From Karalla daura (Eukaryota; Chordata; Actinopteri; Chaetodontiformes; Leiognathidae), in the NCBI GenBank assembly GCA_029224185.1, contig CM055199.1, forward strand, positions 13,173,089 through 13,237,088: DNA of 64,000 nucleotides, given 5' to 3'. Below are positions 14,091 through 26,700 of this stretch, in pieces. The notes below the pieces were generated by a model that was not told the DNA's origin, did no database searches, and saw only the letters and a list, made by a program, of their open reading frames with translations. Both the position numbers and the translations under genes were made by a program. Numbering within the stretch: the stretch's first letter is position 1; each line of letters begins with the position of its first letter.

Positions 14091-14155
14091 AATGTGACCT
14101 ATCACTTTGTTTGAAATCGTTGCTTCGTGGTTCGATTTGACAAAATAGGTCACGT
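14091..14155. repeat. imperfect inverted repeat (about 27-bp arms)
   Basis: Left arm AATGTGACCTATCACTTTGT TTGAAATCG and right arm CGATTTGACAAAATAGGTCA CGTT pair with a few bulges around the 13-nt loop TTGCTTCGTGGTT. It lies 180 bp upstream of the Penelope-like fragment and may be part of another small element. Confidence 0.6.
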
Positions 14156-14337
14156 TGAAGCAGCACTGCTATTACGGTCTTGTCTAGAATGAAAATATCA
14201 TAAGGAGGCGCTGAAATACAGTCACACCAAGCTGTGTTCCAGCTCTTACTCAGAGGTCATGCTATCCTCTAGTGGTTGGAAATGACCACATGCGCTCTTA
14301 ATGACAAGCAAAAGAGGGACCGATGAAACAACGTCCA

Positions 14338-15035
14338 ATATGTGGGGGACTTTCAACAAAAATGACATCCCGGTAAATTTCAAGCCCACATCCCAAGGAC
14401 AACACACTACACGCTAAGAGCAGTAACATCATTTATCCGGTACGGTGCTGCAAAGAATGCTCCATATTATACATAGGTGAAAGCAAACGACCACTCTGCA
14501 AACATGTGGCCCAGCACAGCAGGCCTATTGCCTCAGGTCTGGGCTCAGCAGTACACCTTCATTTAAAAGACAAAGGACCCTTCTTTGAAGACAACAACGT
14601 ACACATATTAGGCAGGGAAGACAGATGGTTTGAAAGAGGAGTAAAGAAAGTCATCTGTGTCAAGACAGAGAGACCATCTATGAACAGAAGGGGAGGTCTG
14701 TGACTCCACCTCTCTCCTACACACAACCCCATCTCGTCATCCTTTCACAGGGAGTCCCAAAACGGTTCACACCCGGCCTCAATGGAATCCAATGACAACA
14801 GTTGTTCACAGCAGACCTCAGGTGACTCTATTGGCTCTTCACCACCCTCTTCGAAAAGAATGGTCCTCACAACGGCTAACCTAACGACTTGACAGAGTTT
14901 AAATGCGGGGCTTTGTCACCACCCAATCAGGACGGAAGAAGTCTGAAGAAGCCTTTTCTACAAGAATCAAGTCCAGTTGCCGTGACTCTACAACTCTTTG
15001 GAAAACAATGATCTAGACAAACAAGAATTTCCACA
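14338..15035 (+). mobile_element. Penelope-like retroelement, decayed 3' fragment with GIY-YIG domain
   Basis: Translation gives the end of a Penelope-like (PLE) polyprotein. FNKNDIPVNFKPT matches the region just after the reverse transcriptase. After a frameshift follow ECSILYIGESKRPLCKHVAQ, then SAVHLHLKDKGPFFEDNNVH and REDRWFERGVKKVICVKTER PSMNRRGGL. These are the GIY-YIG endonuclease and terminal motifs common in fish copies (ERPSLNRGGGLRHHLSPTYN). Right after GGL an in-frame TGA stands where functional copies have CGA (Arg), and LHLSPTHN continues beyond it. A frameshift lies near 14395. The 3' non-coding tail with GAAGAAG and the TCCAGTTGCC motif runs to about 15035. The element has no 5' part here, so it is a dead truncated copy. 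Confidence 0.8.
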
Positions 15036-18000
15036 GACATGCAGATTCTCTTTTTTCTCTCTCTCTATCTCTCTTTTTTTGTTTTCACGGTAGCTGGAGT
15101 TGTTCAGGAAGCCTCAGTGGTGCCGTTCCAGCCTCATCATGGATCAGTGCGACAGCCAAAAACTCGCCCAGCTTGGCCGTTAAAGACAATAATTAAAGGC
15201 AGAGTAAGCAATGAATTGGCAGTTAGTAAACAATGGGAATGCGCATCTGTGAACAGCATGTACAGAATTTGCTTTCATTTGAATACTGGCCTCTACCCCT
15301 TCGCTCGCCTGCTCTGCCCATGCCGTCAGGTGTCAGGCAAAATGTCGGCATTGAATCCGACATCTGGTGAGCTGACTAGAAATACCCAAACCCAATTTAG
15401 CTTGTAATAACGTTGGCAGGGCAACAGCCTCCAGTTAAGGTGCTTTCCCAAAGAGCTGCTCCTGACTGGCTGACTTGAGGACAGGTCTGTTAAAAGGGAA
15501 TCTGCGAACTGTAGTCTGGTGCACACAGTGCGGCTATAACACTGATGGGGTAGGAGAGCCGAGGCTAAATTTGGAGACTCTGCGGGGCCTTGTCTGTTTT
15601 TCAGTTTCCTTTAATTTCCCCTCTAAGTTTTGACATTGAAAAGTACTTATAATATCCTGTTATGCTGAGATGAAGAGCAGCGGCCTTTTTTAACGTGCAA
15701 CACTCTAATCCCATTTAACTTCCAGCCAACGTAGACCAGTGCCAAAATATCATCAAAACCAGGCAGCTTTGATGCCTGCGCCAAAGACTTTAAAGACAGA
15801 GGAATGTGGTAGTGGGGGCTCGTGGCAGTGCCAGGTGTATACCACAGTGTAATTAGGCCCGGATTGAATTATAAAGCAGCACATAAAATATAATGTCACT
15901 TATTAGCAACATATTTTGAGTGTGTTACTGTTACAGGGATTGCAGATACTTGAGGAATGATACAGAGAAACCACGTCAGCGACCAGTAAAGTACAAAGGG
16001 TCAAACAACTCTGCAGCACATAAAAAAAGCATGGCACTCGAGCAATCCACGAAAGCACGAAACACGTGTTCCAAAGAAAGTGTCAACAATTCGGAGCAAA
16101 CTGGTCTGGATAATGACTGTGAGATTTTGAAAAGAGGAGACTGGAGGAGCGGGCACTGAGGCTTCAGAAGCACGGACTGACCCAGACTCCTTTTCACTGC
16201 TTTGACAGCTCATTCAGCGTCCGCACAATTCCATGCAGCTATTTTCATGTGCGGGCTGTTTGTGAGATTAAAAGCACTTCAGCGCAACATGCGCTGTTTG
16301 CATGTGAATGGAAGCCATACAGGGGACGTCACATCACTTATCTTTTGTATAAAACTGTGGCGCTCCTCTTGTCAGCTGCAAATAAGCCCATTGTATCCTG
16401 CTGATAAAAGGCAATCAAACAAAGAATATAATTGCGAAGTCAAGCATTAATAGCCTGTATAACTACCGCCTAATGCTGAAATAATTAAGAATGTCTCTTA
16501 CTGGGGACTGGCAATGCAATTATCACCTTGATGACTGTGCCATACAAAGACATTCGGAGAAAACAAGAGAGGAGCAAATAACTAAAATGACTAGGATAAT
16601 ACAATTAGAACATGGCTGTGAGGGGAAGGAAACAAAGGAGAGACTGCCTCAAGGCTTTTTTTCCAGCAGGGTTGCCATGTCTACACAGTTCATTTACATC
16701 CTTATAATGTTCCACAATTACACTACACAAGCATCTAAAGCTGCACACATGTGCAATGTGCATCCCTTACATAACTATATAAGTTTCTTTATTCCATAAA
16801 GTCCCATCTATCTGTATCCTTCTCCTGTCTCCAGCCGCAGAGCAAATTCAGAGTTGCCATTCAAAGGTGGGCAACTGTCGAGCAATGCTTCAAGTGAAGA
16901 CATTTACTTAAACCTTCATCATTCTGAGTCACATTTCATTGATTGCTGAAATGCCTGAAGCTGTGGCCTAATATGGTGCCATTTTTAGCTACACCTGTAT
17001 TAAAGCACCAGCGCATGTAATGCAGCATGTGACATACACAATAGTGGACAAAGTCGTCGTCTATAGGAAAAGGGGCGAATGTTCTATTCCTCATTCTGCA
17101 TTATTAAAGGTGGAGATCAAATGAAATATTCAACAGATGATATGCTGCTTTAATATTCATAGAAATGAACTTTATATTAGAGAACACATTTTTATGGGAA
17201 GTAGACTGGAGGCCACTGATTAAATTTCATTGTTTGATCACTATGCAGAGACATTATGGGGCATTACGAAGGCCAGCCGGTGCCCCCCCCCCTCCTTTAG
17301 CAAACACTTAGGGGCAGCCTCAGAGGCCACGCCACTTTGGCATTCCAACTTCAGATGTGTTTCAAAAACTCAAAACGTTGGGGTTTTTAATCCGCTGCCT
17401 GAAACCATTTCATTTTTGTTGTGGTTTTTAGTTTAGTTTTTTTTTCTGGGTTGTGTGGGAAATGCGTAAGTCATAGCATGTCTCAAAAAGCAGAGGCCAT
17501 ACATATTCATACATTTACTAGCAAAGATATCACCTTAGGCAATTGGGATTCTGTAAATATGAATAAATCAGATCGCTCCCTGTAGTGCAGTTTCTGTACT
17601 TTTATACGCAAGAGTGGCTCTTGTGTTGTTTTGTCTTATTTTGTTTGTTGTGTTTACATAAGAGTATTAAAGAGTTAATTAAGTTTAAACTGAAAACAAA
17701 CAGAAGCTCCATCGCACAAGTATCAGGAGAGAAGCTTTAGTTGCTGATTTATTTCACACTGGGATGAGACGTGGAGGAGCTACTGCATGGGTCGGGACCA
17801 TTTATCCATCTCTCTGTCTCTTTTCTCGATCTCACACACCGAGACACACACCCTCTGGTCGGAGAGATCAATGGCATTCTCCGAGGTCGTGGAGGTCGCC
17901 AGAGTTCGTGCCTACCTTTAAGGGACGTGAAACTCTACTCACGGTTTTCTAACAGTTATCTAATTGGATTAGGCCTCAAAGGGAGGCCCCTTTTTCATCC

Positions 18001-18786
18001 CTGGCTTTTGTCCATTCGATTCAGTGCCGAACGGAGCTTAGAGGGCTCCAGACACTGAGGAGGACAGGCGATGGATTAGGTGAGGTATCCTGGCCAATTA
18101 AGACGAGGCCAGGTGTCGTGCTGATTGCGAGAAAATTGAGACCTTGGGCCGACATGTGTCTAATTCCCGGTTCTCTCTGCCCAGCAACCACTCATTTGCC
18201 TGCACGGCACACACTGCTTTTCCTCTCCCACCTCGTCTCTTCCTTGCCTCCTCTGCAAAGGTAACCCGAGCCGCCTTCCCCTGACCCTTATCTTCCGAGG
18301 AGAGCTAATCAGATCCACCTGGAGCTCCCCGGGGCTCTGTTAGCTGCTGGCTCAGCTAGCAACAGCTGATCGGGAGGGAATCCCTGGGGCGAGCGAGCGA
18401 GCGCTGCGGGCCTGGCACCCAACACACACCGACTCAGGATCAGCCAGGGAGATTTTCCAACTGATGGTTCACTGAGCCTGGAGCAGAATCACCACCCAGT
18501 CATAATAAGGACGTAAAAGGAGGGTGAATGTGTGTGTGTGTGCGTGTGCACCTGGAACAAGTGTCTCTGTGAAAGTTTAGTATGATTCACATGGGATTAC
18601 ACAACCTTGCTGCGTGTCAGTCAGCAAAAATATCTACATATGTATACCATTTACACATCTACACAACACCGGGTGATGTATTCTGTGCAGAAAGGTTTAT
18701 ATGAATTAGCCATTAAGGAGACAGTGTTTTTTCTACAAGCCTTATTAACATTCAAACTTGTACTTCAACCTCATAGTCAAAGTCAT
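15036..18786. other. intergenic, no gene recognised
   Basis: Unique sequence. No ORF above 122 codons and none resembling a known protein. A short TG tract lies at 18530-18550. The rest shows no repeat I can name. Confidence 0.55.
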
Positions 18787-19037
18787 GGTGACACGGTAGC
18801 TTGGTTCGAATTCTGGTCGCACCAATCTAACCTCTCTGTGTTTTCTCAGGGTACTCTAGTTTTCTGCCACAGTCCAAACACATGCCGGGCAGCTGAACTC
18901 CAAAATTGCCCCTAGGTGTAAGCATGAGAGGGAATGGTGTATGTTTCCCCTGCAATGGACTGGTGACCTGTCCAGAGTGTATTTGCCTCCAGGTGATATA
19001 TGCTGGGTATAAACCTAGAAAGATACTAGATGGACGG
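18787..19037 (+). repeat. teleost high-copy interspersed repeat, copy 1
   Basis: Diagnostic blocks in order: GACACGGTAGCTTGGTTCGA, GGGTACTCTAGTTTTCTGCC, ACAGTCCAAACACATGC, AAATTGCCCCTAGGTGTAAG, GGAATGGTG, GACTGGTGACCTGTCCAGAG TGTAT and a TAGATGGACGGA end. These match the abundant fish repeat that runs from GCACGGTGG...GGTTCGAATC to GGATGGATGG. The copy is diverged, with the usual CpG decay. Confidence 0.7.
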
Positions 19038-21085
19038 ACTCAGAGTCATGATCTCTGAGGGAGAAAATCAGTTTTTCAGTCTGCAACTTCACAGATTTAC
19101 TTCACTCTAACTCCTCTTTTAGCCTCATAGTCTTCTGGCAAGCCAGAATAAGCTAGCATGAAGGACATGGAAGATTTAGCAACTAAAAGGAGAATAGTAG
19201 AGATAGCATAGACCAAACAATAGAACTAAAGCAGAGTTAACGTTGAGCTCCCTCCACACATGCAGTTATCCCAGAAACTTTTTCTTCCATTGCCAATTTT
19301 TCCAACTTCAAGACCTCAAAGCATTTGAGGAAAAGTGCTGCTTGGGAATGAAAGCAGTGTGATCACACAGGGTTGTAAAGGGTTACATCCATCAAACAAA
19401 AGATGTTATCACACGACTCTGGCAACGGTGTATTTGAAACTTGCTAAAATGCATTGTTTGTCTCACAGAACAGCTCCCCCTCACCACTTCCATGAAAAGA
19501 ACCAGGAGTTATTGAATGTGTGAAAGAGGCTTTGGAGTTCAGAAATACACAGTGAAAAACTGCTTACACGGCCTCACACACAGGATGTGTAAAAAGGCAG
19601 CCACTCGCTGGCAGGTTGACCGCAACAACTTAAATGGTGATGTCAGTGTTGTGTTTACTGCCTTTCCACTGCCTCCAAGTGAGAAAGAAATCCCATATTG
19701 CAGTTTTAAATCTTTCACACTGTATGTATGCAAATGTCTCATATAGAATAACAGCATTAAAGATGCCAGGGATTTGGCGTGCACACATGCACAAGTATCA
19801 CAAATATGACATTACCAAAAGACATAGAATCCCTGATTTCCATAGGACAAACAGTGAAACCTCCTCTCCTTCATTTTAAATATGCAGCACTGCACACATG
19901 CATATATAAATCAAAGAGAATGATTCATATAGTTCATATATGTGCTTTACTCTGTTTTTGTTCCGCTGCCGTTTCTACAAAGGCACTGATGCACTAACAT
20001 CACAGTCAAATGACTGTCACATGCAAAAAAAACCCTCTTATTCTATAATACATGTAACACTGATTCCCTTAACTATTTATCAAAAAAAGCAATAATAACA
20101 ACAGCTTTTTTTCTTCATATTATTTGGAGCATTAAATTATTCTAATATAGCCAAAGGCCAGTGGAAATGGAAACAGGAACATGCAGATCCAGTCCATTAT
20201 GCATTGTTAAACATTGATCTATGGTTTAATATTTGCTTCCCAACAGCAATGACGATGTGTTATTACCTTGACAGAGGGCCATAATGTGCGTTGACGTGCC
20301 GGTGATTATTTAAATAAGCTATGACAATAAATACGGCTCCGCATGATCTGGAATATGAGCCTGGCGGAGAAAACGAGCAGACAGTGGTAAATTCAAAGTT
20401 CAAGGCTGAGGTTGTGCGATGGTGGGAGAAGAAAAAAAATCAAAAAGCTTTATGAGAAAAGCAGCTCGTTGTTATACCGAGATCAAACTCCAGAACGAGG
20501 CTCAAATATAAGGGAATGATATGAATGATTTAAGACTTTAACAAGTAACAGCAAGCCAACATTTGATTATCCTTGTTGGCAACAAGGAAATAACTAGCCC
20601 TATATGCCCAAGTCCTACAGAGTTGGTGAAAGCGCTAAGGCTGCTCATACATTGTTTAGTCCCCACAGCTGTGCTGCAGAGCCTGCATCTCTTTCACTGT
20701 GTGCAGAAGTTTCTTGTAAATAGTTACAGAAAAAATGCTAAATCAACATCAGATTGTCGCTGGAAGTTTCAAAAGTGGCTGTCTCACTCTCTCTGAGCAG
20801 TTGGCATCCACAGCCACTGGGGAACACACACACACACACACATGCACAATTCACTTCAGCTAAGGATGCAAAAGTATTCCCTTTGACAGAGACACAATAA
20901 GTAGCAAATCATCAGCTAAAACAAACATAAAAGCCCCTTGCCAAACACCAACTGTTATGAAAGGCAGCGCGGCGAGCGAGCATGCTGGCATCCGCAGCAA
21001 TTAGAGGAGAAGGGTTAGCGAGGGCTCCGCCTGTCCCAGTCTCGCACGCCCGCTCCCACACCTGTTTCTGCTCCTGGTCCAAACC

Positions 21086-21118
<33 letters not shown>

Positions 21119-21126
21119 GAGAGAGG
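21086..21126. repeat. (GA)n microsatellite
   Basis: GA repeat with one GGGA interruption. Confidence 0.93.
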
Positions 21127-21658
21127 GTGGGTACTTGGTCGTGGTACCACATTACCCCAGCATCGTCTAATGAGATTAGATGGCTCACTAATGAGCTCTA
21201 CAGTGAGGAGAGTCGACTGTGAAGTGAAGGTCAGAAATTTCATCACCCAAATGTGCTGTTGGATTTCAGGAGTCATTAACTAATAACAAACAAATGATTT
21301 AAAGGAACCGGCCATGGTTTTCTTGTTGGCCCCTCGAGACCGTCTCTCCCTCATTTCTCTGTTTTAATGAGCGTCTGAAGTATGAAAGTCAAAGCACGAC
21401 ACCAAGTTGCCGCACGATTGTGAACAAAGTGGACTCTGGACAACGCGTCCGGTCTAATTTTACACATCAGATGCATTTCTATAGGAGGCCAAACGTGCAC
21501 TAATAATAAAACAGCTGACATTACGGGTGTGAAGATGTTAAATTACACCTGGAATTAATAATGCATAAGTAGTTTATGTATCATCTGCAGATTTTGATCC
21601 AGTCACAAACGAAAGCACATTGCATTCATTATGGCGGGCACACAATCTGCTGAGGGAG

Positions 21659-21720
21659 GCTGCAAGCTTTTCTAATCACTTTCTTTTTTTTTCTTTTTTT
21701 CCCCAGCTGCAAGCTTTTCT
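21659..21720 (+). repeat. 15-bp direct repeat flanking a polypyrimidine tract
   Basis: GCTGCAAGCTTTTCT occurs at 21659-21673 and 21706-21720. Between them lies mostly T/C sequence ending CCCCAG. The second copy forms the start of the candidate microexon at 21707. Confidence 0.9.
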
Positions 21721-21738
21721 GGAAGGCCCAGAGGTGAG
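21707..21738 (+). other. candidate plus-strand microexon with tandem donors
   Basis: A very strong acceptor (24 nearly pure pyrimidines ending ccccag) precedes CTGCAAGCTTTTCTGGAAGG. It is followed by two overlapping donors, CCAGAG|gtgagg at 21733 and GGTGAG|gtaagc at 21738. The shorter form is 27 nt and reads LQAFLEGPE in phase 0; the longer is 32 nt. No neighbouring plus-strand coding exon was recognised, so a non-coding transcript or chance is equally possible. Confidence 0.25.
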
Positions 21739-22898
21739 GTAAGCATCAGGGCAGCAAAGGAGGCACCTTTAATAATGTGCTGACATCAAGTCATACATGT
21801 TTAACCAGGTAATAGAAGGCTGTAAAATAATGATCCATATTGGCTTTTAAGACAAGGTATTAATCTCCAGCATCCCTTTCCCCCCCTTCTCTCTGCCAGT
21901 GCGTTCGGCGAGGGTTAAAACAGATTGACCTCCCTTCAAATAAAATTAATTGTTTTTGGTATTCATTTTATTTGCCACAGAGAAAAGCTGCATTGCTGGT
22001 GGAATGTTTACCCACATGTCAGCACTCCCCCGTCACTGGCACGCAACTTTGTGTTTGCATTTTCCTCTCTCTTTTATTCCGGAAGGATTTCTTATTAGGT
22101 GTAATACCCTGTTAACCAATGATAAAACGAATTTCATTTTAGCTATATCAGGAAGATGTAATCAACATGCAATTTGCTTAAGTGCACAAAACTATCGTTT
22201 TTGTTAGCACTGCATATTTGCTGAAGAAATATTACACGCCAGAGTGTATTAGCGCAGGGAGGACGCCATGCATCTTCGCATCAGACCTGAGAGATCCTTG
22301 TCGCCACTATCCCCCATAATCTGTTTAATACTGTTTATGTCCACCCAAATTGAACATGTGGCATGGAATGACTAATGTCCGCCTCATAATTTAGTCATAA
22401 CTGTCGGTACCCTATAGGGGCCATCTATGGATGCTCGGTCCATGAGTGCACCACATGAATAGTGATCCATTCACCCTTCACCTCTAAAAGCCCCGATGGC
22501 AAGTCCCATTCAGCTGCCAGCGCTCTATCAAGCCCAAACCATCCCTCAGATAAAACAATAAAGATGCACCGTGGACATGGATGAATGTATGTGTTTGCGC
22601 ATGTGTGTGTGTGTGTGCTAGAGCTAGTTGGGGCCGCAAGGATGATCTCGCTGACCCACGTGCCGAAGGAGGAAGAAAAAGAGAGCGCTCGAGGTGATGA
22701 CTTCTCCACTCACTTAGGGAACTTTGACTTATGAGGTGCACTGCATTTAGCCAAGCTAATGCAAGTGAGGGCTGTGCCATTAACCTCGGGAAGAGAGGCA
22801 GGCCTCGGCAGTATGATGCATTCAGATTGGCAGAGAACAATATTTCACCATGACAGGCATTACCAATGAATAATTAAGTGTTTAATATAATGATCTTG

Positions 22899-22960
22899 GG
22901 AGAGAGAGAGAGATAGAGAGAGAGTAGACAGGAAGAGAGAGACAGAGACAGAGAGAGGAG
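22899..22960. repeat. imperfect GA-rich repeat
   Basis: GAGA repeat with interspersed GATA and GACA units. Confidence 0.85.
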
Positions 22961-23589
22961 AAAATGGTAATTCCACAATTCATTGCCCTTAAAACCTATC
23001 TGGTATTATTACCCAGCAGCATTGCATGGGGGAGAGGGCTTTTGTTGAAACAAATAGGTTTTTGATGGCTCCGCCAGAGTAGTAACGGTTATTAGGTTCG
23101 AGAACTCTTTCATGATGGAAGTGGTATCCTGCCGAGCGGAGATCATGAAATTTTAAGTGGGGAATTTACAGCAGAAAGACTGTGGGACAGTGATGCCGTC
23201 TGGGCCATGCCTGGGGACACATGTGTTTTGGTGAGGCATAATGCTGGTCTAATGTTACTGCAAATAAATAGTTAACAAGCTGGAGATAGTTGTGCTTGTT
23301 GGAGCCACGGCCCCGGTGCACAAAAACATCTTCTTTATTTCATTTCTTTTGTACAAGAAGAATTTGGGGGTGTAAGAAATGGAGTGACAAGTCATTTGGG
23401 AGAGATGAAACAGATCTTCAATAGGGCAACATTTTACTCAGAACAGAGCAGAGCCATGTCGGAGCAAGCTGGAGAGGCTGTTCAATCAAATGTCAATAAA
23501 AGAAAACCAAATAGGATGCTGGAGTAACGCGAAACCACTCAGGGCCTTTCAGCACAGCTTCAGTACGTATTTGTTTATAAAGAAAAGCT

Positions 23590-23770
23590 ATCCATTTGTC
23601 CATTATCTTACCCATTTTGTATCCAGGGGTGTTGCATGGGTCTCACACACTAACACCTAGGGGCAATTTGGAGTCTCCTATCGACCTAAACATCCATGTT
23701 TTTGGACACTGAGTAAACTCCACACAAAATGGCCGAGACTGGTAAACAGACATCCTTCTCACAGCGTTTT
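23590..23770 (-). repeat. teleost high-copy interspersed repeat, copy 2 (reverse, partial)
   Basis: On the minus strand this contains GTCCAAAAACATGGATG, GGAGACTCCAAATTGCCCCT and AGGTGTTAGTGTGTGAG, the same central blocks as the copies at 18.8, 28.5 and 31.3 kb. The 5' part is degraded toward 23770. The other end fades near CCAGGGGTGTTGCATGGG and a CCATTTGTCCATTATCTT tail. Confidence 0.65.
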
Positions 23771-26700
23771 TGAAGTAACTGTGTGACGATATAAAGATTT
23801 TGTTGTTTGATAAGTATCCAAGTATCTTGTGAACCTGTAAGCATCCTTTTCTTGAAACACATGTAGGTAACTTCACATGCTGAATTTCTCAGTCTGTCAG
23901 TAATTTGAATGAGATGATGAATATGCAGTGTGGAGCTGCGTTAACACCAGCACATATGTAACAGCATCTCCGACAGCCATCCCTCTGATTTGGCTTTGAG
24001 AATTTTGATGAACAGCACTCCTTGGCAGGCCTCGGCGTGGATGTATTAAGAGAACTCGATACTGTGTTCCAGCACATTGCTCACTCGCTTTATATGCCAA
24101 AAAGAGAGGGGAAAAAAGAACAGGCTTCTTCAAGATTCTGCAATTTTGGGCCCGCTGAGCATGTGCACCACAGCACCTGCGAGGAGGCGAAGATCCCACC
24201 GAATCCCTGTGCACACACGTAGGGCTCAAAACAGTACCGCTCCTTAGTTTTTATTAGATGTAATGGCTCAAGTTGTGACAATACAAAGCGACGTCTGGAT
24301 TTTTACGACGTGTGGAGAAATGTATTTTCTTGTATAACAGTAATTGTTTAGCAGATGAGTTGTATTCTTTTTCTTATGGCTCCTTGAACAAAAGCAGTTC
24401 ACGCATATGGGGTACATTTAAATACTTATATTTTAATGTTTTTTCTCCCAATAATTTATTATCCTCACGTTGTTACGTTCAGTCTCCCAGGCAGTTGTCA
24501 CTGTATATTTATATTATTCCCTGTGACCTTGTGAATTCTGGCATTGTTCAAATGAAACTAAACAAACAGACTCTCTGCAGCTGTGGTTTTCATACAATAG
24601 AGACATTTCCAATGTAAATCCAACACAAAAAAGATTCCACATCCAGCACTACCTTGGCATTTAATGAAAGCAAATAAGGCTGCACCAACAATCCTGCAAG
24701 CAAATTACAAACAAAGTGATGAACCATTATATGGCCTTGGTTTATTTGCAACCAATTGACTTTGAATTGAATCATATTTCCTCCACCGCTGATAACAACA
24801 GATTATATTCAGTGACCAAACTTCTCAATCAATGTTGTCCTCTAAAAGTGAGCCAAGGACTGCGTTTGCACATTTGCATGATTTACAGTCCACCCACACT
24901 CTCCAAACACAGTCTTACATGTCTCCAAATGCCCAACAGAGAGCTAATTTCACTCCTCATACTGGTGACCTTTGGCATCATATATATGTAGTGCTTGTTG
25001 CCTGTATGACAGATTCCCATGCATATTCATACCTACATATGGCCTGCCAGAATGAAGCCTGTCTACTTGCTGCAGACTGTGTAGAGCGCATGAGGCAGTT
25101 CATTACTGACTGTTCTCAATCGGGTCCAGCCGAACCCTGAGGATTTGCTTGCATGTGTGTGTCTGTGAGGAGCCAATAGATAATTTTTGGTTGTGTGTGT
25201 GTGTGTTTCTGTGTGTGTGTGGGAGGGGGATGTCTCCATGTGTGTTTTGTTGTGGGTTGCAGGGGAGAGGAGATTTGTGTAGAAAAAGCTGGGGATAAGT
25301 GTGGGTGTGTATGCGTGTGCGTGCGTGTCTGTGTGGAAGTGATGGTGGCAGTGGCAAAGTCGGCATGTAAATAGTGGGGGTGGTACATGTCTGCGTTTGT
25401 GCATGTGCTTGTGTCTTTGAGCGGTGTGTGGGAGTGTGTTTGTGTGTTGTGGCACACGCTCACAGGCTTCTCTTGTTTGTGAGGTGAGAAGAGAGAAAAG
25501 TGGAGTCCCTCAGCATGCCTCCACCTCCTCTTGCTCCATCTGCCCATTTCGCTCAGTTCTCCATAAATTAAAAACACTCTACATCTGCTTTGGGGTACAT
25601 TGTTAGTTGTGTGCATTCGGTGGTTCCTCTGTTTATGAAAAATTAAACACTTTTCTGCATTCGATTATTCCCCAACTCCCGAAAGCCCCTCTGCAGCAAA
25701 CATGACAGAGGCCCATGCTTCACCCCAACATGCTGAGAAGAAGACCAGGGCCTCCTTCTATGGGAACGAGGAACATCTCAAGTAAAGTGGGGGAGAAAAA
25801 AAAAAGTAATTAACATCTGTTCAGTGTAATAGCGAGCACATGTGAGATGCCTGGAAATGCCATTCAGTGTTGGCATGATGAGTTGCTTTTGCAGCAGTAA
25901 TCTACCACAGCAAAGAAAGGTTTGATAAACAGTGACAACAAAATCAATCGCGCTACACGTGTTGGTATATTTGTCTGGGCTGCGGTTTCACAGGCATGTT
26001 TGAAAGCAAGGTGGCAAAAGAGCAAAAGAATGCTCACATTAATTAACACAGAGCCAACGTCGGGGTCTGCAAAACAGCAACAACTGCAAACATGAAAGAA
26101 CTTCCGCCACTATTTCACTTCAGCTGTCAATTATATAGTCCCCATGTGCTGCAAAATTCCCAAATGTGCACTAGTTTCCTCTCCTAAATAGACCAAGTGA
26201 CAAAATGCCCTGCCTCAAGAAATATGTTTTCCAGTGTGCCAGAGCATCTGTACACAAGAAGACGTGTAGCTGCAGATGAACAGGCCTTTGAAGGGACGGT
26301 AATGGGGACAAAAGGAAACGCAGGACGGCCCCTCACAGCAGCCAGACCTGAGTGGAATAATGAGTGCAATCAGAGGTTGTGGTCACAGTGTTGCCCTGTA
26401 CAGAACACCCAGGCCACTGGGGAGGACCTGTGTTTGTCTTTGACATCAGCGTGCGGGGCTCCAGGGCAGTCATATTTGGCCGTGCTTTGGCGACTGTGAG
26501 CCTTGCAGCAGAACAGGTGTAGCAGGCCGACGAGGCCATCAATCTCTCACCGGCCCGTCTCTGTAGGATTCAGGGTTAATTATCGTCAAATAAGCCATTA
26601 AGGAGAGAGATGGAAGCGCAGAGGATGAGGGGATGCTAACCTTGGTGAAAAAGGGGGGGGGCAGCTGGGTGGCTGAGTAAGGTTAAGTTGAGCCTTTGAT

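Larger units (their letters stand above)
19038..23589. other. intergenic, no gene recognised apart from a candidate microexon
   Basis: Unique sequence with CA at 20825-20842, GA at 21086-21126 and 22899-22960, and GT at 22601-22618. The only gene-like signal is the candidate plus-strand microexon at 21707. Confidence 0.55.

Noticed and set aside
25063..25616. Minus-strand ORFs of 130-166 codons
   Set aside because: They derive from the TG-rich region and encode His/Thr repeats.
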